Positions 4,406-9,921 of a DNA stretch of 9,921 nt are shown here, in pieces. The notes under the pieces are model-generated. The model was not told where the DNA came from, searched no databases, and was given only the letters and a program-made list of their open reading frames with translations. Origin of the DNA: Acidobacteriaceae bacterium (GTDB lineage: Bacteria; Acidobacteriota; Terriglobia; Terriglobales; Acidobacteriaceae); the NCBI GenBank assembly GCA_003162495.1, contig PMOF01000041.1:1244-11164 (forward strand), written 5' to 3'. Both the position numbers and the translations under genes were made by a program. Each line of letters starts with the position of its first letter. Position 1 is the stretch's first letter.

Positions 4406-7400
4406 ATGACGACTCGACTCACTCGAAGTGTATTCACGGCGTTGCTGTTGGCTCTTGCGGTGCTGTTTGTGCTGCCGGCCATCGGCTTTGGCCAGACGTT
4501 TCGCGGCGGGATCAGCGGTACAGTAACGGACCAATCGGGCGCCGTGGTGCCAGGGGCGCAAGTAGCAGCAGTGGAAACGGCCACCAACACCTCTTACAAG
4601 ACGGTGAGTTCCACAGCCGGCGAATTCTCATTTCCAAATTTGCCGCTGGGCGGCTACACCGTCTCAGTGACAGCTTCTGGGTTCAAGAGCGAAAAGGTGG
4701 ACAAGGTGCCGGTGACGGCGGGCGCCACGTATACGCTGCCGATAAAACTGGCGGTGGCCTCCGCGGGTGAAACGATTGAGGTAACGGCTGACTCGTTGAG
4801 CCTGGACACGATCACCGATACGCAAGCCACGGCGCTCCCGGAAGAAGTGGTGCAGAACCTTCCCAACAGCGGCCGCGACTTTACCCAGATGCTGGCGCAG
4901 ACGCCGGGATTCGCGGGACTTTCCACGGGCGGTGGCGCCGGCGTGGGGGCCGTGAACGGCACCCGTTCGAACTCAGTGAACTGGCAGATCGAGGGCACGG
5001 ACAATAACGATCTTTGGTGGAACATTCCGGCCGTGAACCAGGGCGGCGTGTCGTCGATTGCCGGCGTGATTTTGCCCATCGATGCGATTGAGAATTTCTC
5101 GTTTGTAACAGCAGGCTCGACGGAACTAGGGCGCAACTCGGGCGGCACCGCCAACCTGACCATCAAGTCGGGCACCAACAATCTGCATGGAACGACTTAC
5201 TACTACAACCACAATGAATTTTTCCAGCGGCAGAATCCATTCGCGAGCAGCAAGGTTGCAACCCGGAATCAGCATATCGGGTTCTCGATAGGCGGGCCGA
5301 TCTTGAAGGACAAACTGTTCTTCTTCGCGGCCGGAGAGCATCAGGGTTTTCTGATTGGGGCTGAGACCAAGGCAACAGAACCGTCCGCTGCTTATCAGAC
5401 GGAGGCCTACGCGCTTCTTGACCAATATGCGGTGCCGCACAACGTGGTTGCTTCCAACCTGCTCAAAGGCAATGGGACTCTCTCCGGCCTTTGGCCGACC
5501 AATGCGCTGACCGGACCGGCTAACTCCAACAACTACGCGGCTACCGGCGACTTGACCGGTCACAGCTACAACAGCATTGTGAAATTCGATTACCAGCTCA
5601 GCGACAAGGATCACCTTGCCGCCAGCTGGTTTGCCGGCGAGGGAACGCAGACGGCGCCCACTTCATCGGCGCTTTCGGCATACTTCGAGAACGCTCCGAT
5701 TCACGTGGAGAATTACTCGCTGGTCTATAATCGCGTGCTGACCAACAGCATCACCAACCAGTTGTCGGCGGGCGTGAGCTACTTCAACCAGGCCTTCTCC
5801 GATGCGGACACCGCTTTCAATCCAATCGGGCTGGGGCTTAACACGGGAGTAACCGATCCTGCTCTTGCCGGTTCGCCTCATTTGATCATTGGTCCCACCG
5901 CAGCCAGCGTGGGGTTGACGGCAGGCGGCAGCGGATTCGATCCTCTCGGCGTAACCGCTCCTTCGGGCCGCAACGACATCACCGGGCACCTGGATGACAA
6001 TCTTGCCTGGACCAAGGGCGCGCACCAGTTCAAATTTGGCGGAGAGTTTCGCCAGGCACAGGTGGATGATTTCTACCAGACCGGCGAACGGGGCACAATC
6101 TACTTTGACGGGTCGCAGGGACCGTGGGTTTCGACGACCACCGCCTGCGCGGCTTTGAGCACGAACGGCAAGGCTCCGCTGGCGACCGCGCCTTCGGATC
6201 CGAACGTCCTCTTCCTGGCTGACTTTCTTGCCGGCTGCTTCGATCCGTCCACGTCTGAAAATGTTGTGGGCAATCCCAAACGGCAGGTCTTTGTGAACAC
6301 CTGGTCGCTTGCCGGCGGGGACGTGTGGCAGTTGAGCAAGAAGCTGAGCCTGGACTACGGAATTCGGTACGACTACGAGGGCCCGGTTCATTCGGCGTTT
6401 CAGAACCTTTCTGTCTTCGATCCCACCAAGGCAACGGGGCTGGCGGTCGTGGGGCAGGATGTTCCGAATCTGTGGGGCAAATTCTACGGCGGGGCCAGCC
6501 CGCGCGTAGGCTTCTCCATGCAGATCGACAACGCAGGCAAAACGGTGCTGCGCGGCGGCTACGGGTTCTACTATGACTCCATTTACATGAAGTCGATTCT
6601 GCAAAACAACGGAGCGCAGAATATCTCGGTCTTCGGTCCAGGCCTGAACCCGGCGGGTACCGAGGAAGTTGCCCAGGCTTCAGGAATTGCCAACACGGTG
6701 ATCGAGCCGGGTACGCCGATCTTCCAGACCTTGACTCAGGCGCTGGCGGGAGCGGGCGTGGTGAAAATCTCCACGTTCGACAAGAACTTCCGGCCCTCCT
6801 ACACCCAGTCGATAGATTTGAATATCCAGCACAGCTTTACGCCGTCTGTCATTGGGCAAGTGGGGTACGTCGGCACCATGGGGAGGCACCTGTTGGGCTT
6901 GTTCGATATCAATCCAGCCGCGGTGGGCACTGCCGGTCTGGCCAACCCAAACCTTACCAGGCCTTACTACAGCCAGTTCCCCAACTACTCAGTGATTGAC
7001 GAGGCGCGGAGCAATCTGGGCTCCGCCTATAACTCACTGCAGTCAACCTTGCGCGTGCAGAACTACCATAATCTGTCTGCGCAGTTAGCCTACACATGGG
7101 CGCATTCGCTGGACTATGAGACTGGATTGCTGCCTTATGTTGCGCAAAATCCACTGGACGAGAGCCCAGAGTATGGCAACTCGGACTTTGACGTTCGGAA
7201 CACCTTTACCGGCTATCTCGACTACCATGTTCCCAACTTCAAGGGACCTGAACGCCTCACCAAGGGATGGGAAGTCAACTCCGGCTTCTCCTTCCACGGT
7301 GGAACCCCCTTCACCGTTGTCTCTGCCACTAACCCCAGCGGCAACGGCGAAAGTGCGGACCGCGCGGTGCAGGTTGTCTCCAATCCGAAGGCGGGCGTAT

Positions 7401-7747
7401 CGCACGCTCTTACCAATGGCATCGTACAGTGGTTCAGTCCGACTGCCTTTGTAGACGCTCCGGCCAACACATACTCGCCCACGCGCCGCGGACAAAACTA
7501 CAATCCGGGATACTCGGCCGTGGACGTGGCGTTCTTCAAGACGACACAGATCACGGAGCGGGTGGGGACTCAGTTCAGCGTGAATGTGTTCAACATCTTC
7601 AACCGCGTGAACCTGGCGCCTGTGGGATTCCCGCAGACAGGCGAGGGCGGCCAGATCGGATCGACGCTTGGGCCGTACCTTGGCAATCCCGGCATCGGGC
7701 CGGGCGAGCCGTTGAACGCGGAATTTGCGTTGAAGATCCTGTTCTAA
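4406..7747 (+). CDS. Oar-like TonB-dependent receptor with carboxypeptidase-regulatory-like domain
   Basis: This gene encodes 1113 residues. ATG 4406 follows the ribosome site GGAGGAG at 4392-4398 and begins a clean signal peptide (about 1-29: basic MTTRLTR, then a long Leu/Val/Ala core ending near GFG). Residues 33-126 are a carboxypeptidase-regulatory-like beta domain (GGISGTVTDQSGAVVPGA, then EFSFPNLPLGGYTVSV). Residues about 135-262 resemble the receptor plug (LPNSGRDFTQML, NGTRSNSVNWQIEGTDNND, GGTANLTIKSGTN). The remainder is a 22-strand-type barrel with many aromatic, Asn-rich strands, ending in LKILF with the terminal Phe recognised by the BAM machinery. The size fits the Oar-like family that is greatly expanded in acidobacteria. 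No TonB box is obvious and no SusD-like partner is adjacent. It acts in the outer membrane, probably in uptake of a large or scarce nutrient, or in adhesion. The substrate is unknown. Confidence 0.9.
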   Translation: MTTRLTRSVFTALLLALAVLFVLPAIGFGQTFRGGISGTVTDQSGAVVPGAQVAAVETATNTSYKTVSSTAGEFSFPNLPLGGYTVSVTASGFKSEKVDKVPVTAGATYTLPIKLAVASAGETIEVTADSLSLDTITDTQATALPEEVVQNLPNSGRDFTQMLAQTPGFAGLSTGGGAGVGAVNGTRSNSVNWQIEGTDNNDLWWNIPAVNQGGVSSIAGVILPIDAIENFSFVTAGSTELGRNSGGTANLTIKSGTNNLHGTTYYYNHNEFFQRQNPFASSKVATRNQHIGFSIGGPILKDKLFFFAAGEHQGFLIGAETKATEPSAAYQTEAYALLDQYAVPHNVVASNLLKGNGTLSGLWPTNALTGPANSNNYAATGDLTGHSYNSIVKFDYQLSDKDHLAASWFAGEGTQTAPTSSALSAYFENAPIHVENYSLVYNRVLTNSITNQLSAGVSYFNQAFSDADTAFNPIGLGLNTGVTDPALAGSPHLIIGPTAASVGLTAGGSGFDPLGVTAPSGRNDITGHLDDNLAWTKGAHQFKFGGEFRQAQVDDFYQTGERGTIYFDGSQGPWVSTTTACAALSTNGKAPLATAPSDPNVLFLADFLAGCFDPSTSENVVGNPKRQVFVNTWSLAGGDVWQLSKKLSLDYGIRYDYEGPVHSAFQNLSVFDPTKATGLAVVGQDVPNLWGKFYGGASPRVGFSMQIDNAGKTVLRGGYGFYYDSIYMKSILQNNGAQNISVFGPGLNPAGTEEVAQASGIANTVIEPGTPIFQTLTQALAGAGVVKISTFDKNFRPSYTQSIDLNIQHSFTPSVIGQVGYVGTMGRHLLGLFDINPAAVGTAGLANPNLTRPYYSQFPNYSVIDEARSNLGSAYNSLQSTLRVQNYHNLSAQLAYTWAHSLDYETGLLPYVAQNPLDESPEYGNSDFDVRNTFTGYLDYHVPNFKGPERLTKGWEVNSGFSFHGGTPFTVVSATNPSGNGESADRAVQVVSNPKAGVSHALTNGIVQWFSPTAFVDAPANTYSPTRRGQNYNPGYSAVDVAFFKTTQITERVGTQFSVNVFNIFNRVNLAPVGFPQTGEGGQIGSTLGPYLGNPGIGPGEPLNAEFALKILF

Positions 7748-7767
7748 CCACTGCCACCAGCTTTGCT

Positions 7768-7784
7768 ACCGGCACGCAGCCGGT
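7768..7784. repeat. Small hairpin after the receptor gene
   Basis: ACCGGC (7768-7773) and GCCGGT (7779-7784) form a perfect 6-bp stem around ACGCA. There is no T tract after it. It lies between the receptor stop and the strong terminator and may help protect the 3' end of the transcript. Confidence 0.35.
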
Positions 7785-7802
7785 TCCAAGCTGCCACAAG
7801 CA

Positions 7803-7834
7803 AAAAAGACCTCGCCGATTGGCGAGGTCTTTTT
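7803..7834. terminator. Bidirectional intrinsic terminator
   Basis: The GC-rich stem GACCTCGCC / GGCGAGGTC (7808-7816, 7821-7829) closes a GATT loop. It is flanked by six A on the left and five T on the right, so the paired region can extend to 14 bp. Read from either strand it is a hairpin followed by a U tract. It lies 60 bases after the receptor stop and 18 bases after the stop of the convergent aminotransferase gene, so it can end both transcripts. Confidence 0.93.
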
Positions 7835-7851
7835 GCTGCGATTGAGTTGCC

Positions 7852-9069
7852 TTACGACAGGTGGGTAAAGGGCCGCTCGGCGAGCTTGCGAGGCAGCGGC
7901 GGAGCGACCAGGCCGGCGGTCGAACTGGACATGACTTCAGTGAACGCCTTGCGGAAGGCAGCCATTTCGTCCGGCGTGCCGACGGTGATACGCACCTGCG
8001 TGGGCCACGCGGGCCAGATGCGGCCGATATAGATGTCCTTGGCTGCCATGGCGGCCATGACTTCCTTTCCTGGGCGCCGGACATCGAGCATGAAGCAATT
8101 GCTCTCAGAAGGCGTGCAGGCGTACCCATTTGACTTGAGCCAGGCTAGATTTTCCGTGCGGATGTCGCCAATGATCTTTCGGCGCGCGGAGACCAGATCC
8201 GCATCGATCAGGCTTGCTTTGGCGGCGGCGAGGGCGGTGATGGGCAGCGAGTTCTGGCCGCCGAAGGGCGCTAGCTTAGCCAGCAGGTCGGGCCGACCGA
8301 CTGCAAATCCCATGCGGATGCCGGCCATCCCATAGAGCTTCGAGAAAGTGCGCAGCACGATGACGTTCTTGCCTTCCTTCACAAAAGCCAGCGAACGCGG
8401 TGCATCGCAGAGGTGAATGTAGGCCTCGTCGATAAGCAGGATTGTGTCCTTGGGAGCGTGTGCCACTGCGTACTCGATATCGGCCTGCGGGGTGCAGGTG
8501 CCGGTGGGGTTGTTGGGATTGCAGATGTAGATCACGCCCGGCGTGGAAGAAGCGGCCAGCATGGCTTTGATGTCGTGCGAGGCGGCGCCCTTGGGGTCGG
8601 CGAGCGGCACCTTGATCACCGGAGCGCCGGAAACTGTAGCGGCCCACATCGGCGCCTCGTAGCCGGGGTCGGCGATCACCAGCGGCTTGTTCTTATCGGT
8701 GAAGGCGAGCACGGTGTAGTGCAGGGGTTCGCTTGAACCGGCAAAGGGAAGCACGGAATCGGGACTGAGGCCCTCGATTTTGGCGAAGGTTTCGGCCAGG
8801 TCTTCCTGCATGTTGAACTCGTAGCGTCCGCCTTTGGGAATGATATTGGCGATGGCCTGACGCGCAGCTTCCGAGGGCCCAAGCGGGTTCTCGTTGGCAT
8901 CGATATGAATTCCCTTATTGGGGTCCGCAAACTTGGGGCGCTCTGCCATGGACAGGCGAGCTTCTGTCAGGATGGGCATGCTGGCCAGCGCGGAGGCGCC
9001 GGCAGCAAAACGGAAGAAAGTGCGGCGGGAGAAGCCGCTACAACCACCGGGATCAACAGACGGATTCAT
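7852..9069 (-). CDS. Tat-exported PLP-dependent aminotransferase, HisC-like
   Basis: This gene encodes 405 residues, a fold-type I class I/II aminotransferase. A twin-arginine signal comes first: SRRTFFRFA at 14-22, then a hydrophobic stretch to about 34 and a likely cleavage near 37. The catalytic domain follows with DANENPLGPS (57-66), the phosphate-side GSSEPL (111-116), NPNNPTG (184-190; Asn187 to the cofactor ring), DEAY (214-217; Asp214 to the pyridine nitrogen), SKLYGMAGIRMGF with Schiff-base Lys244 and Arg252, and QVRITVGT near the end with the likely substrate-carboxylate Arg. All main catalytic residues are present. The overall pattern is closest to histidinol-phosphate or aromatic aminotransferases, but no other his gene is near, and export suggests a periplasmic role on amino acids or amines. 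ATG 9069 was chosen because AAGGAG (9078-9083) lies eight bases upstream; TTG 9075 would leave only two. The gene is convergent with the receptor gene. Confidence 0.88.
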   Translation of the reverse strand: MNPSVDPGGCSGFSRRTFFRFAAGASALASMPILTEARLSMAERPKFADPNKGIHIDANENPLGPSEAARQAIANIIPKGGRYEFNMQEDLAETFAKIEGLSPDSVLPFAGSSEPLHYTVLAFTDKNKPLVIADPGYEAPMWAATVSGAPVIKVPLADPKGAASHDIKAMLAASSTPGVIYICNPNNPTGTCTPQADIEYAVAHAPKDTILLIDEAYIHLCDAPRSLAFVKEGKNVIVLRTFSKLYGMAGIRMGFAVGRPDLLAKLAPFGGQNSLPITALAAAKASLIDADLVSARRKIIGDIRTENLAWLKSNGYACTPSESNCFMLDVRRPGKEVMAAMAAKDIYIGRIWPAWPTQVRITVGTPDEMAAFRKAFTEVMSSSTAGLVAPPLPRKLAERPFTHLS

Positions 9070-9190
9070 GGGCAAAGCTCCTTAGGATGAGGTTGGGCTA
9101 ATGGGCAGAGGAATGCTGAGCATGCGGGGAGAACTGAGAGAGAGGGGATGCTACCCGAGTAGCGGAAGAGGAAAAAGGGTCCCATGTCTA

Positions 9191-9219
9191 AAAATATCCT
9201 TGAATCGACGGGATGACAA
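9191..9219 (-). promoter_or_regulatory. Candidate promoter of the aminotransferase gene
   Basis: On the minus strand, TTGTCA (complement of 9214-9219; 5 of 6 to TTGACA) is followed after exactly 17 bases by TATTTT (complement of 9191-9196; 4 of 6 to TATAAT). It would start transcription near 9184, leaving a leader of about 115 bases. Confidence 0.4.
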
Positions 9220-9358
9220 GCAAGAAATGGAGCTGCGGGTCAGATTGAGCGGAGTGCGAGGCTCTGGAACCGAACCGGGGATGATATTGTGGCGTTCGTT
9301 CTTTGCAGGAGATGTGGCAGGCCGCTTTTGCCGCTGAAGGAAATGGCTTGCTGCAACG

Positions 9359-9382
9359 GAAGGTGCGGGAGAAGGTGCGGGA
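9359..9382. repeat. Two-copy 12-base tandem repeat
   Basis: GAAGGTGCGGGA occurs twice head to tail (9359-9370 and 9371-9382). It lies mid-way in the divergent intergenic region. It could be a replication-slippage duplication or a tandem regulator site; nothing further supports the latter. Confidence 0.6.
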
Positions 9383-9499
9383 GCTATGGTAGACTTCGCT
9401 CGGAAAACGATCCCTGTTTTCCCTGTGCACCATGGTTGATGGCCTGAAATCCGGCGGCGTCCGAAGGCGAAATGTTTTTCGAGAGGTTGAGTTTGCCGC

Positions 9500-9529
9500 T
9501 TGACAACTCTCGGAGTAAAGCCATTTACT
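9500..9529 (+). promoter_or_regulatory. Candidate promoter of the symporter gene
   Basis: A perfect TTGACA (9500-9505) is followed after 18 bases by TTTACT (9524-9529; 4 of 6 to TATAAT). Transcription would start near 9537, about 50 bases before the ATG. This is the best promoter match in the window by its -35. Confidence 0.45.
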
Positions 9530-9586
9530 TAGGTGCGAATACCGCTCAGACCCAAGGGCGTCACACCCCAACGTCAGGTGACAAGC

Positions 9587-9921
9587 ATGCTCGGTTTGCT
9601 CACAATCTCCATCGCGTCTGCTGGCTCGCCTTCTGCGGCCGCGGCTTCTCTTGCGCTGGGCGCCCCCTCGCTGGCGCACCTGAGCGCGCTCGATATCGCC
9701 GTGATCGCAATCTATTTCGTGATGGTGATCTGGATCGGCTTCTACTTGAAGCGGAAGGCCAACACCAGCGAAGAATTCTTTATGGCGGGGCGCGAGATGA
9801 CCGCGTGGATCGCCGGTTTGAGCTTCGTCTCCGCCAACCTGGGCTCACTGGAACTGATGGGTTGGGCGGGCTCCGCTTATCAATACGGAATTCTGGCTGC
9901 GCACTGGTACTGGATCGGCGC
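9587..9921 (+). CDS. Sodium:solute symporter (SSS family), 5' part
   Basis: The first 111 codons are present; the gene runs off the right edge. The ATG follows AGGTGA (9576-9581) by five bases; an in-frame GTG at 9578 is less likely. After a 32-residue Ala/Ser-rich leader, residues 33-53 form the first membrane helix, followed by the basic LKRK turn. SEEFFMAGREM (61-71) is the conserved 'eFFlAGR' loop of the family. GLSFVSANLGSLELMGWAGS (77-96) and the following AYQYG match the broken core helix of sodium/sugar symporters, where vSGLT has a similar SLIAANISAEQFIG segment around its sodium site. The product is an inner-membrane sodium-driven importer. The substrate (sugar, amino acid, nucleoside or other) cannot be told from this part. 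It is divergent from the exported aminotransferase. Confidence 0.88.
   Translation, partial: MLGLLTISIASAGSPSAAAASLALGAPSLAHLSALDIAVIAIYFVMVIWIGFYLKRKANTSEEFFMAGREMTAWIAGLSFVSANLGSLELMGWAGSAYQYGILAAHWYWIG

Larger units (their letters stand above)
9070..9586. other. Divergent intergenic region (517 bp)
   Basis: The region separates the minus-strand aminotransferase from the plus-strand symporter. No convincing gene was found: the long minus-strand open frame crossing it overlaps the symporter start and has a low-complexity Arg/Ser-rich sequence. It holds one candidate promoter for each flanking gene and a 12-base tandem duplication, listed separately. The rest shows nothing recognisable. Confidence 0.5.

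Noticed and set aside
5663..6604. Minus-strand open frame (313 codons) inside the receptor gene
   Set aside because: It lies fully within the receptor coding region and shows no motif or ribosome site. The plus-strand receptor reading is continuous and convincing.
9188..9679. Minus-strand open frame (163 codons) across the divergent intergenic region
   Set aside because: It overlaps the start of the recognisable symporter, is compositionally biased, and lacks a ribosome site or family motif.
1..9921. CRISPR array, tRNA, rRNA or full insertion sequence
   Set aside because: No regularly spaced repeats, no tRNA T-arm signature in a foldable context, no ribosomal RNA motifs and no transposase were seen on either strand.

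Overview
The window looks like a chromosomal segment of an Acidobacteriota member, probably of the Terriglobia type. The reasons are a very large Oar-like outer-membrane receptor with an N-terminal carboxypeptidase-regulatory-like domain, a GC-rich coding style, and a cluster of short interspersed repeats that resemble, from memory, repeats scattered through Terriglobia genomes. No database search was possible, so the taxon is an inference.

Left part (1-1535). The left edge carries a short stretch that looks like the broken end of a gene. It is followed by a small secreted or membrane-anchored protein of unknown function (273-662). From about 690 to 1203 there is no convincing gene. The stretch holds several repeat or hairpin elements: a ~143-bp MITE-like unit with inverted ends (733-875), a dispersed repeat (about 910-1023), a perfect 13-bp hairpin (1066-1099) and a paired-hairpin repeat (1134-1203). 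Directly after it, on the minus strand, lies the last ~60 codons of a glycoside hydrolase family 3 enzyme (1228-1428) whose main body is missing.

Middle part (1536-3936). Three co-directional genes form a probable stress or redox sensing group. They are a tandem-domain universal stress protein with one intact ATP motif, a short Crp-like effector-domain protein with no DNA-binding domain, and an FNR-like transcription factor with an N-terminal cysteine cluster plus Cys112. Whether the three act together is inferred from gene order only.

Right part (3937-9921). A 469-bp, partly structured and partly AT-rich leader precedes the 1113-residue TonB-dependent-receptor-like protein (4406-7747). A strong symmetrical terminator (7803-7834) separates it from a convergent PLP-dependent, HisC-like aminotransferase that carries a twin-arginine export signal (9069 to 7852, minus strand). 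A 517-bp intergenic region with candidate promoters in both directions follows. The window ends inside a sodium:solute symporter gene (9587 to the edge). The receptor, exported aminotransferase and symporter could together serve import and processing of an organic nutrient, but nothing in the sequence identifies a substrate.
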